Of a DNA stretch of 64,000 bases, positions 54,038 through 61,938 are shown one piece after another. Positions within the stretch are counted from its first letter, which is position 1. Each line of letters opens with the position of its first letter. This DNA is from Treponema sp. OMZ 798 (lineage in GTDB: Bacteria > Spirochaetota > Spirochaetia > Treponematales > Treponemataceae). The position numbers and the translations under genes are program-made. Location of the stretch: positions 2,356,001-2,420,000 of the forward strand of contig NZ_CP051305.1 of assembly GCF_024181385.1 (NCBI RefSeq). Direction: 5' to 3'. The notes below the pieces were generated by a model, which was not told the origin of the DNA, made no database searches, and saw nothing but the letters and a program-made list of their open reading frames with translations.

Positions 54038-55565
54038 TTTTTCCTTCCTTTTTACTTTGCAGAGGCCGAGCCCATGCCTCTTTTGATGTATCCCCGGCAT
54101 GCTCTCCGTTCTCTTCATCATAAGCGGCTATCGCAAAAAAGTATAGTTTGCCGTTTTTTAAATTTTCTATTTTATAGCTTGTCACATTTCCTACATCAAT
54201 GGGCGAATTTTCTCCGAAGTATTCCCCCTTTTTATTTCCAAAATAAATCAGATATCCTTTTACATCCGTATCTATAGAAGGAGACCAAGATAATTCAACA
54301 GATGAGTTCCCGGCTCTTGCAATCACCTTTGACGGAGGAAGAGGAAGGTTATCTTTTTCATACTCCAAAGAAAATGAATGAATCAGCGGGGATTTAAGAC
54401 CTTCCGCATCGGGATAAATATCACAGGCAATTTGAAAAAAAAGTCCGGCAACATTTTTTATTGCCTCATTCGGTTTAATACTTTTCCATTCAGGATAGCT
54501 TCCGTTCCAATTAAAAGGACTGTCGGCAGCCCTGATAAAAAATTCAACATCAGTTTGTTCAGGTGTTTCATATGCAGCCTTTAACAAAAGAGGCCGGGAT
54601 TTATTTCCTCCGGTGTCGATTATATTGGTTTCTATGCGGCCGCCGTCTTGAGGATACTTTTCAAACAAGGAAGATATTTCCCAAGGCATTCCGAATTGAG
54701 AAAAAAAGTTTGTAACCTTTAGTTCATCAAGTAAGCCGGAATAGTTTAATCCGATCAGTACATCCGATGATGCACCCAATGCCGAATAAAGCACCTGCTT
54801 ACTTTCCCTTCCGGTATCAGTCATGTAAACAATGGCTTCGGATTTGCCGTTCATTCTGTATTCCAAAAGACCCGTATTTTCATCATAGGTAATAAGGTGA
54901 TGACTCCAAATTTCGGGAATGATATTTGATCTTCCAGAAAGCCGGACATCCAGTCCCTTATTGTTTTTGTCCTGCCAAATATTTAAAAAAGACCATTCAA
55001 GCTTATTATTAAAAATACTTGCCGCTATATTTTGATACATTGTTTTTCGTCCGTCAACCAAGGAAGTCCACCAACGTAAAATCGTGCTTCCGCTTTCCGT
55101 TGTCTGAGGGCATAGCCAAAATTCTATAGTAAAGGATTTTAAAATTTTACTTCCTGCAAAAAAAGAAGTCTTTGAAGGTTTTAATGTCAAACTTTCATTA
55201 TTGGAATTATAATGAAAAAGAGCCGCACCCTCTCCAATTTTCGCCCTTTCGGCACCAAGATAAATAATTGACGAATTCGCAACAGTATAATTTCCTGTTT
55301 CTTCAATTGTGTCCTTAAAATCGAAGCTAAGGTACATATCCGTAGTTTCGGTAATATGTTGGGAAGCGGATGTCAAACCCAAAGATTGCAGTCCGAATTT
55401 TCCGTTTCTTTGTTCTATATTGCGGGAATAGACAAGATTATTCCAACCCAATTTTCCGCCGAAATTTAAGACTGCATCTTCAGAAAAAGCGGAAATTAAG
55501 AGAATATTAAAAAAAATAAGGCTCAGGGCAGAGCTTTTTCGCAAATTTAGTTTAAATTTACACAT
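54027..55565 (-). CDS. Secreted LamG-like/fibronectin type III protein
   Basis: A signal peptide (LIFFNILLISAFS) is followed by a concanavalin-like LamG jelly-roll region (SFTIEFWLCPQTTESG and ITYDENTGLLEYRMNGKSEA) and a C-terminal fibronectin type III domain (VIARAGNSSVELSWSPSIDT, then FFAIAAYDEENG). It should be periplasmic or surface exposed. I use the ATG at 55565; one three codons earlier is possible. The overlap with the TPR gene suggests linked expression. Confidence 0.75.
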   Translation of the reverse strand: MCKFKLNLRKSSALSLIFFNILLISAFSEDAVLNFGGKLGWNNLVYSRNIEQRNGKFGLQSLGLTSASQHITETTDMYLSFDFKDTIEETGNYTVANSSIIYLGAERAKIGEGAALFHYNSNNESLTLKPSKTSFFAGSKILKSFTIEFWLCPQTTESGSTILRWWTSLVDGRKTMYQNIAASIFNNKLEWSFLNIWQDKNNKGLDVRLSGRSNIIPEIWSHHLITYDENTGLLEYRMNGKSEAIVYMTDTGRESKQVLYSALGASSDVLIGLNYSGLLDELKVTNFFSQFGMPWEISSLFEKYPQDGGRIETNIIDTGGNKSRPLLLKAAYETPEQTDVEFFIRAADSPFNWNGSYPEWKSIKPNEAIKNVAGLFFQIACDIYPDAEGLKSPLIHSFSLEYEKDNLPLPPSKVIARAGNSSVELSWSPSIDTDVKGYLIYFGNKKGEYFGENSPIDVGNVTSYKIENLKNGKLYFFAIAAYDEENGEHAGDTSKEAWARPLQSKKEGKNAE

Positions 55566-55637
55566 AATCTGCACTTATTATCGGCAAAAAAGCCCCATAC
55601 ATCAAGACTATCTTTCTATTTTATTTTAAACGTAAAC

Positions 55638-56363
55638 CTAACAATGGCCTATAAATTCTTTAAACAAGTCCAATGAGGGCTTATGAACGGCAGCCGTCAT
55701 TTCCGGATGAAATTGAACGCCCATTATAAAACAGTCTCCCGTATACTCGATAGCTTCAACAATGCCGTCGGGAGCATAGGCTGTAATCTTAAAATCCTTT
55801 GCAAGAGTTTTTACTGCCTGATGATGATAAGAGTTTACCATATCTTCTTTGCCGAAAACTTTTTGCATAACAGAATTATCTTCGATTTTGATAGAATGGG
55901 TGCGTTCCTGAGGGCGGGTATCTTGGTCATGCTTTATCTGAATATTTCTTTTGATAAGAGATAAATCCTGATAGAGAGAACCGCCGAAGGCAACATTTAG
56001 AAGCTGCATTCCTCTGCATATCCCTAAGATAGGCTTTTTTAGAGCCCTAGCTGCTTTAATGAGTTTCAGTTCGTAGATATCCCGTTTGGGAAGAATTTCC
56101 CCAAGGCAAGAAAGAGGCTCTTCATTAAAAAAATGGGGTTCAACATCGTAGCCGCCCATAATTATGATGCCTGAAAGATTTTCGATCTGCTGCCGGACAG
56201 CTTCTTCGTCATTGATGATAGGAAGCATTAGCGGAACACCGCCCGCAGCAAGCACTGCATTGACGTAGTCTGTATTAGTGTACATTCTTTCATAACCGGC
56301 AAACAATCCGGCAGAAGGCTCGTAAAGGCAGCTGCCCGTTATCCCGATAATAGGTTTTTTCAT
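55638..56363 (-). CDS. Gamma-glutamyl-GABA hydrolase-like class I glutamine amidotransferase (PuuD-like)
   Basis: The nucleophile elbow GICRGMQLLNVAFGG carries the catalytic Cys, and HPE in FHPEMTAAVH completes the triad. NSYHHQAVK is typical of the PuuD-like family. It probably hydrolyses gamma-glutamyl amides. At 241 residues length is normal. It is preceded by AGGAGAGAA and stands alone. Confidence 0.88.
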   Translation of the reverse strand: MKKPIIGITGSCLYEPSAGLFAGYERMYTNTDYVNAVLAAGGVPLMLPIINDEEAVRQQIENLSGIIIMGGYDVEPHFFNEEPLSCLGEILPKRDIYELKLIKAARALKKPILGICRGMQLLNVAFGGSLYQDLSLIKRNIQIKHDQDTRPQERTHSIKIEDNSVMQKVFGKEDMVNSYHHQAVKTLAKDFKITAYAPDGIVEAIEYTGDCFIMGVQFHPEMTAAVHKPSLDLFKEFIGHC

Positions 56364-56461
56364 ACGGTTCTCTCCTTTTTAGTTAAATTTAAACCGAGCC
56401 ATAATACACTTTCTTTTTATATTTTGTCAATGGAACGAGAAAAATTTATAGAATACCCCCG

Positions 56462-57418
56462 CTACTTTAAAAGTTTTTTTATTTTTTTACCGTAACGGTC
56501 TTTTAAAGAAGAATAGATATAATTTTCGCCTATCTTTGCGGCAGTTGCAATCTTTATGATGGATTTTTTAAGATATTTTATTTTTACCGACCTGTAGATA
56601 AATAAGCTCAAATTGATTACCGCAATTATTACACAAACAACAAGAATCGCACAAAAAATATCATTCAAGCAAGCAATACCACCTAAAACAATTATCACAA
56701 TAGGAATAATAATCCATACAAAAAAATGAAAAAAGCCTGCTTTTTTTAGCATTTTATTTAATGATTTCATATCTTCTATACCATATTGAAATAACAGATC
56801 TATAATCAATTTAATGCCGTAAGCGTCTTCTTTTGTTTCAGCAAAGAAGTCCTTATTTTCTTGTTTATCGGAATCTTTTCTAAAATCTTCTTGCGAGCCC
56901 TCCTCATATTTTGTTTTTATTATATAGGGTTCGGCCAGCTGCAGATATTTTTTTAAGCGGCCGACAATTTCTTCACCGGCATAGGCAAAAGAATTCTTAT
57001 TGCAATAGGCATAAAATTCTCTTATAAATTTATTTACATCTATATTTTTGTTCCTTGCCGACATCTCGAACATTCTATATAAGAGTTCGCTGTATATCTT
57101 TTCATTTACATGTTTAAATCCGCTTAAATCCAAAAAAATTGCTTTTTGATAAAAGCCGTAAAAAGTCTTTTCCGAATTTTTAATTTTCTTCAATATCTGA
57201 GTATCAAGTTCAATGATGTATTTTATGGGATCATATTTATCCAATATATCCTGCTTTAAGCCTACATTATTCGCAAGCTCCAATTCATACTCGATATGAT
57301 TATCAATAGATTGCAGCACTTGAACCAATTTAGCGGTATATGAATTTAAAACATTTTCAGAATAGTTTTTGTTCATACCCGAAAATTTTTCTTTTATCTT
57401 GGTAAAGAAATTTCCCAT
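56462..57418 (-). CDS. Hypothetical protein with two membrane segments near the C terminus (318 aa)
   Basis: Residues 1-220 are helical and charged. Two hydrophobic segments (FFVWIIIPIVIIVLGGIACL and IFCAILVVCVIIAVINLSLF) lie at about 230-275, then a basic tail. No family was recognised. The membrane pair after a large cytoplasmic region resembles some stress or effector proteins, but that is weak. Confidence 0.55.
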   Translation of the reverse strand: MGNFFTKIKEKFSGMNKNYSENVLNSYTAKLVQVLQSIDNHIEYELELANNVGLKQDILDKYDPIKYIIELDTQILKKIKNSEKTFYGFYQKAIFLDLSGFKHVNEKIYSELLYRMFEMSARNKNIDVNKFIREFYAYCNKNSFAYAGEEIVGRLKKYLQLAEPYIIKTKYEEGSQEDFRKDSDKQENKDFFAETKEDAYGIKLIIDLLFQYGIEDMKSLNKMLKKAGFFHFFVWIIIPIVIIVLGGIACLNDIFCAILVVCVIIAVINLSLFIYRSVKIKYLKKSIIKIATAAKIGENYIYSSLKDRYGKKIKKLLK

Positions 57419-57535
57419 AATAAACCCTCTTTCCCGTATCAGCGGATTAAATTACTCTTTTTTAAGAAAATTGAGTATAGCATAAAATTATATCTTGTTC
57501 AATTAAGTTATTGTTCTAAAAAACGTACTTTTTTC

Positions 57536-57564
57536 TTGACAGCATATATTGCTTATGGTATACT
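57536..57564 (+). promoter_or_regulatory. Promoter of the ABC exporter gene
   Basis: TTGACA (57536-57541), 17 bases, TATACT (57559-57564), 52 bases before the ATG, with GAGAGG as ribosome site. Confidence 0.85.
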
Positions 57565-57615
57565 ACATATAATATTATATTGAATATATTATTATTTAGA
57601 AAAGAGAGGTTATTT

Positions 57616-59400
57616 ATGTTTAAGGGAGCATTGTATTATTTTGCTATGTGCTGGCGATATGACAAGCGTTTTCCGGTTGTTATTTTATTAAAAGAGATTT
57701 TAAATGCCGTAAAAACGGTGATGACGGTAGTGTTGCCCAAATTTATTATTGACGCTTTGTTTACAACACAAAATAAAGAAGAAGCGGTTAAGTTTCTTGT
57801 CATATACGCCGGAATCTTATTTGCGATAAGCCTTATAACGGCCGTTTTAAACCGCTCTGCAAGTATTTTAAAAAGCATATCCTTTCAGCGTTTTCAAGCC
57901 GATATAGGAAAAAAATTAATGCAGGTAGATTATGAACGGCTTGAAACTCCCGAATTTTTAAACTTAAAAAAGAAGGCTGACCAATATGCATATTCCGGAG
58001 GTTATGGGTTCGCAGCTCTTTTAGATGAAGCAATAGGTTTATTCGGTAAAGTGCTCACCTTCGCAGGCCTTGTTTCCGTTATTGCAATGTTAAGTCCTTG
58101 GCTTGTACTTGCAGTCATCATAATTACAGCTCTTAACTCTTTGGTCTTTGCAAAAACAAATAAACATGGAATAAAATACCGCATGGAGCAATCCGTGCAG
58201 GAAAGGCGCATCGGCTACTATTCCGAAAAGATGGAAGATTTTCAATACGGAAAAGAAATCCGCACCTATAATTTAGCTCCGTGGTTTTTAGAAAAATACG
58301 ATAAACAAATTGAAGTACTCGGAAAATTTTATAACAATGTAGCCAACACCCGCTTTATAAGCGGAGCCTTTAATTCTTTTACCTTTGTTGCTCAACTAAT
58401 CATAAGTTATTTTTTTGTAATTAGGCAAACATTAGACTCAACGCTTTCGGTAGGAAATTTCACAATGTATCTTGCAGCCGTAAATTCTTTCGCCTCGATA
58501 CTATCCGAAATTATAAAAACCGTCGTTCAGCTTTCACAGTTCAATACTTATTTTGCCGCTTTTAAAGAATATATGAATATGCCGTCCATGGAAAATGCAA
58601 AAGGAGAAAAACCTATTTTATCCGAAAACTTCGATATCGAATTTCAAAATGTTTCTTTTAAATACGGTACAAGCGAAAAGTTTGCCTTACAAAACGTAAA
58701 CGTTAAATTTAATTCCAAAGAACGGATTGCAATCATCGGAGAAAACGGTGCAGGTAAATCAACATTTGTAAAACTTTTAATGCGCCTTTATGAACCGACC
58801 GAAGGCAAAATTTTAATTAACGGTATCGACATAAAAGAAATAGATTATAATCACTATCAAACTTGGTTTGCAGCAGTCTTCCAAGACTTTAAACTTTTTT
58901 CTTTCAGCATAAAAGAAAATATTACATTCGGGAACGATAAAACCGAATCAGATAAAAAGCGTTTAGAAAACATCGTTTCGGCATCGGGCTTAAAAGAAGT
59001 TACCGATAAATTGGATAAGGGCTTGGAAACCTTGGTGTACCGAGACTTTGATGATGCAGGCTTTACCCCCTCAGGCGGAGAAGGGCAAAAGATTGCAATA
59101 GCCAGAGCTGCATACAAAAACGCTCCGATAGTCATTTTAGATGAACCGACCGCCGCCCTCGACCCAAAAGCCGAGAACAAAATCTACGAGCAGTTCGATT
59201 CTTTTTTTGCAGATAAGTGCTCCCTGTATATTTCGCACAGAATGGCGGTTACAAAATTTTCGGATAGGACCATCGTATTCGACAATGCTCACATTGTCCA
59301 AGACGGAAACCACGAAACTCTTATAAACCAAGAAGGCAAATACAAGGAGCTTTACAGCTTACAGGCTAAGTATTATACGGATGAAGCTTACAACGTATAA
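57616..59400 (+). CDS. ABC exporter with fused permease and ATPase domains (594 aa)
   Basis: Six membrane segments occupy residues 15-310. The ATPase carries Walker A GENGAGKST, Q-loop VFQDFKLFS, a signature region that reads SGGEGQK, and Walker B VILDEPTAALD with a switch His. It matches type IV exporters of the multidrug/peptide class that work as homo- or heterodimers. The decayed ATPase beside it on the other strand may be a remnant of another exporter. Confidence 0.9.
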   Translation: MFKGALYYFAMCWRYDKRFPVVILLKEILNAVKTVMTVVLPKFIIDALFTTQNKEEAVKFLVIYAGILFAISLITAVLNRSASILKSISFQRFQADIGKKLMQVDYERLETPEFLNLKKKADQYAYSGGYGFAALLDEAIGLFGKVLTFAGLVSVIAMLSPWLVLAVIIITALNSLVFAKTNKHGIKYRMEQSVQERRIGYYSEKMEDFQYGKEIRTYNLAPWFLEKYDKQIEVLGKFYNNVANTRFISGAFNSFTFVAQLIISYFFVIRQTLDSTLSVGNFTMYLAAVNSFASILSEIIKTVVQLSQFNTYFAAFKEYMNMPSMENAKGEKPILSENFDIEFQNVSFKYGTSEKFALQNVNVKFNSKERIAIIGENGAGKSTFVKLLMRLYEPTEGKILINGIDIKEIDYNHYQTWFAAVFQDFKLFSFSIKENITFGNDKTESDKKRLENIVSASGLKEVTDKLDKGLETLVYRDFDDAGFTPSGGEGQKIAIARAAYKNAPIVILDEPTAALDPKAENKIYEQFDSFFADKCSLYISHRMAVTKFSDRTIVFDNAHIVQDGNHETLINQEGKYKELYSLQAKYYTDEAYNV

Positions 59401-59555
59401 ACCCCATCCAGTTTTTCTTTTATTTCGGATTCAAAGTGATGGCTGATCATTATTACAGTTAAATCGGGATTTTCTATCAGTCTCTTTTCAATCTCTAGGG
59501 CATTTTCTTTATCGAGAGAGGAAGTGCCCTCATCTATTAAAAGAATTATATTAAG
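59388..59555 (-). pseudogene. Remnant of an ABC transporter ATPase C terminus
   Basis: The minus-strand frame reads LLIDEGTSSLDKENALEIEK, then DLTVIMISHHFESEIKEKLD and ends at TAA inside the 3' end of the exporter gene. That is a Walker B, D-loop and H-loop block without Walker A or signature. Upstream it stops at TGA in a very AT-rich stretch (59560-59700) in which I see nothing. It is a truncated relic. Confidence 0.7.
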
Positions 59556-59751
59556 TCAAATTTTAAAATATTTAATAAAATATTTTAAAATTCTTATATT
59601 TTTAGTTAAAATTATTGTATTTTTCAATTTTAATATAGATATTTTAATAAATTCTCTTGACAAAGTGAGAAGTTTTTATTATCATAGAATTAAAGTTTTT
59701 ATTGGATTACGATAAACAGTTCGGCAGAAATTCAGCCTCTCTGTTTATCTT

Positions 59752-59862
59752 CGAGTTTTGTGCAAAGCACAAAACTCGTGTTATTGTATGTAGTTTTGCA
59801 AAAGCAAAACTACTTGAAAAAACTTTTTTCAGGATTTAATAATCCTTGCAAAAAGTTTTTAT
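59752..59862. repeat. Three successive hairpins ahead of the DUF2089 gene
   Basis: CGAGTTTTGTGC/GCACAAAACTCG (59752-59778, loop AAA) is a perfect 12-bp stem. GTAGTTTTGC/GCAAAACTAC (59790-59813, loop AAAA) is a perfect 10-bp stem. A third, near 59818-59862, has AGGATT/AATCCT inside A/T arms. They resemble the imperfect hairpin at 24031-24058 and may be a dispersed repeat family or control elements for the next gene. Confidence 0.7.
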
Positions 59863-59872
59863 AGGAGTAAAT

Positions 59873-60253
59873 ATGACAGAGGTTATGGGAACCTGCCCCG
59901 TATGCGGCGGGACTTTTACCGTTTCAGAGCTGCATTGCACAAAATGCAACAGTTCTTTAAAGGGAGAGTTCGATCTATGCGAATTTTGCCGCCTCACAAA
60001 GGAGCAAAAATATTTTGTAAAGATGTTTTTAAAAAACAGAGGCAGCATACGCGATATGGAAAAAGAATTAGGCATTTCTTACCCGACGGTGCGGAACAAG
60101 ATAGAAGAAATCAATGCAGCACTGGGCTTATCCGATGGCAGCCTTCCGTCCGTTAATGTTTCTGAAGTTTTAAAAAGAATAAAGGCCGGAGAGTTATCGG
60201 TTGATTCCGCAGTTTCATTTTTAACGGGCCAATCCGAAGAAGATAAAATTTAG
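59873..60253 (+). CDS. DUF2089-family putative regulator
   Basis: A zinc-ribbon start (GTCPVCGGTFTVSELHCTKC, then CEFCRL) leads into a helix-turn-helix-like DUF2089 core (IRDMEKELGISYPTVRNKIE). Such proteins are small DNA-binding regulators usually encoded beside a SHOCT/DUF4097-type gene, as here. AGGAG precedes the ATG at 59873. Confidence 0.85.
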   Translation: MTEVMGTCPVCGGTFTVSELHCTKCNSSLKGEFDLCEFCRLTKEQKYFVKMFLKNRGSIRDMEKELGISYPTVRNKIEEINAALGLSDGSLPSVNVSEVLKRIKAGELSVDSAVSFLTGQSEEDKI

Positions 60254-60297
60254 AAGAACAGTAACAAACAGTTCAGTTTTAACTACAAGGAGATTTT

Positions 60298-60615
60298 ATG
60301 GAAAACGAAAAACTTGAAATTTTAAACATGATTAGGGACAAGGCAATCACACCCGAAGAAGGACTTAAACTTTTAGATGCTATTCAAAAAGAAAACGTTA
60401 AATTTGTTTTTGAAGAGGCTAAACAAAAAAAAGACAGTGAGACTATAGTAATAAGCACAAAGATCCCTTCTAAAATTAAAATTCCGGAAAGTGATTTGAC
60501 GAAATTTTTAGAAGAAGCCGGTTTAGAAAATCCTATAAATGAAAGCAAACAGAAAAATAATATCGACATAACAATTCAAACACCGGACGGCAAAACAAAA
60601 TTGTTTAATTTGTAG
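60298..60615 (+). CDS. SHOCT-like-domain protein (105 aa)
   Basis: The first 30 residues (ILNMIRDKAITPEEGLKLLDAI) are the SHOCT/YvlB-type helical module. The rest is a strand-rich segment without a full DUF4097 domain. AAGGAG precedes the ATG. It follows the DUF2089 gene by 44 bases and is probably in its operon, a pairing common in Firmicutes and spirochaetes. Confidence 0.65.
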   Translation: MENEKLEILNMIRDKAITPEEGLKLLDAIQKENVKFVFEEAKQKKDSETIVISTKIPSKIKIPESDLTKFLEEAGLENPINESKQKNNIDITIQTPDGKTKLFNL

Positions 60616-60663
60616 GAAGGAATTGGGTACACATTATTTTTAGGCCTCTATTTCTAATGACTC

Positions 60664-60692
60664 TTGACAAATTGAATAAAATTGAATATATT
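60664..60692 (+). promoter_or_regulatory. Promoter of the RelE-type toxin-antitoxin pair
   Basis: TTGACA (60664-60669), 17 bases, TATATT (60687-60692), just before a GAGGAGGG ribosome site and the ATG at 60711. Confidence 0.75.
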
Positions 60693-60710
60693 TGAAGAGG
60701 AGGGAAATAA

Positions 60711-60944
60711 ATGCAAAAGACAATTACCATGCGAATAGATAATGCTATATACGATATATTTAAAAAAGCAGCCGAAGGACAAAAACGCACTATTTCAAAT
60801 TATATGGAATATGCAGCATTAAACTATACCATCAATGAATCCGTAGTTGATGACGAAGAAATGCAGGAAATACTCGAATTTGAAAAAGACTTAAAAAAAG
60901 GCTTATCGGACATATCGGCAGGAAGGTATAAAGTAATTGGCTAA
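60711..60944 (+). CDS. Ribbon-helix-helix-type antitoxin (77 aa)
   Basis: The start KTITMRIDNAIYDIFKKAAE, then QKRTISNYMEYAA, is the ribbon-helix-helix DNA-binding pattern, followed by an acidic toxin-binding tail. It overlaps the toxin start by 8 bases. It should repress the pair's promoter. Confidence 0.8.
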   Translation: MQKTITMRIDNAIYDIFKKAAEGQKRTISNYMEYAALNYTINESVVDDEEMQEILEFEKDLKKGLSDISAGRYKVIG

Positions 60945-61209
60945 CTATAAAATTGCAGAAACCTCGACTTTTGAGAAAAAAATAAAATCAAAAAAGTATG
61001 AATTTTTATATCAAAAAATCAAAAATTATGTTTACCCGCTATTAAGAAAAAATCCGCATTTTGGGCCTAACATAAAAAAATTAAAAGGCATTTATAAAGA
61101 CATATACCGCTTTAGATTAGGAAACTTCCGTCTTTTTTATAAAATAGAGGAAGAAAAAGTTATTGTATTTATTATTGATATAGAAGCCAGAAAAGATGCT
61201 TATAAATAG
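60937..61209 (+). CDS. RelE/ParE-family toxin (90 aa)
   Basis: The fold is clear from NPHFGPNIKKLKGIYKDIYR, then FRLGNFRLFYKI and FIIDIEARKDAY, with Arg and Lys residues usual in RelE-type ribosome-dependent ribonucleases. Translation starts with TTG at 60937, GGAAGG lying about 10 bases before, inside the antitoxin gene. Confidence 0.85.
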   Translation: MANYKIAETSTFEKKIKSKKYEFLYQKIKNYVYPLLRKNPHFGPNIKKLKGIYKDIYRFRLGNFRLFYKIEEEKVIVFIIDIEARKDAYK

Positions 61210-61241
61210 AAACTGAATTACTCAATGAGAGCTGCCTACAT

Positions 61242-61523
61242 CTACATCCATCTTTGTATCATATCAAAAACTTGTTTTTTTGCTTCTTCTTTCTCTTCTT
61301 CCGTATCCGAAAAAAGAACAGCCGGACTTATGTTCAGAGGATGACAAATTTTTAAAAGAGTATCAAGACTCGGCGTTCTTTTGCCGGTTTCAATATAGTT
61401 GATCATATTTTGAGAAATATCTGCCCTCAAAGCCAATTCCAACTGAGATAGACCGGCTTTTTCCCTTTTCTTGCGAAGTCTTTTGATAACAAGGCTCTGT
61501 TGTTCTCTTAAAAACACACTCAT
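61242..61523 (-). CDS. XRE-family transcription regulator (93 aa)
   Basis: A helix-turn-helix at residues 13-68 (KREKAGLSQLELALRADISQ, then TGKRTPSLDTLLKI) is followed by a short acidic helix. It is divergent from the small ORF at 61581, and the 57-base gap is full of AAATATAGTAT-like repeats that may be its operators. Confidence 0.85.
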   Translation of the reverse strand: MSVFLREQQSLVIKRLRKKREKAGLSQLELALRADISQNMINYIETGKRTPSLDTLLKICHPLNISPAVLFSDTEEEKEEAKKQVFDMIQRWM

Positions 61524-61550
61524 TCATAATATTTTAACTAAATATAGTAT

Positions 61551-61579
61551 TGACACAATGAAATATAGTATGATATAGT
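61551..61579 (+). promoter_or_regulatory. Promoter and repeated operator-like boxes
   Basis: TTGACA near 61551 and TATAGT near 61574 bracket copies of ATATAGTAT or ATATAGTTAT (four within about 50 bases). The ATG at 61581 would again leave almost no leader. Exact spacing is about 17-18 bases. Confidence 0.5.
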
Positions 61580-61580
61580 T

Positions 61581-61748
61581 ATGAATATAGTTATATCAAC
61601 CCTTCGAGCGGAACATATTAAAAATAAAATATATATTTACGAGATTTGTAAAAATAATTTTCTTTTCATGAACGGAAAGATTTTATTTGACAGCGTCACA
61701 GATAAATTTAAATGGTTTTTTGCAAATGAAAACCCTTGTGTTTTATAG
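61581..61748 (+). CDS. Small ORF, unknown (55 aa)
   Basis: The frame starts MNIVISTLRAEHIKNKIYIY and ends ANENPCVL. It has a helix-strand pattern but no recognised family. Its promoter and the divergent XRE gene suggest a regulated small protein. The interval 61749-61938 shows nothing else. Confidence 0.4.
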   Translation: MNIVISTLRAEHIKNKIYIYEICKNNFLFMNGKILFDSVTDKFKWFFANENPCVL

Positions 61749-61938
61749 CGGTCCTCACTTTTGTGTAATTCTCGTGTTTTGTTTAAAATAAAAAAATAAT
61801 TTTTAGTTTTTAAAAGGTGTGGAAAACAAAAGTCTGTTTTAGTGTTTCAAGCTAATAAAAAGAATTGTTGAGCAGTAGTGTTAAATTTAAAAATATTTTA
61901 CAAAATGGCGTTAAGTTTCGTAAAATAAAAATCATTTT

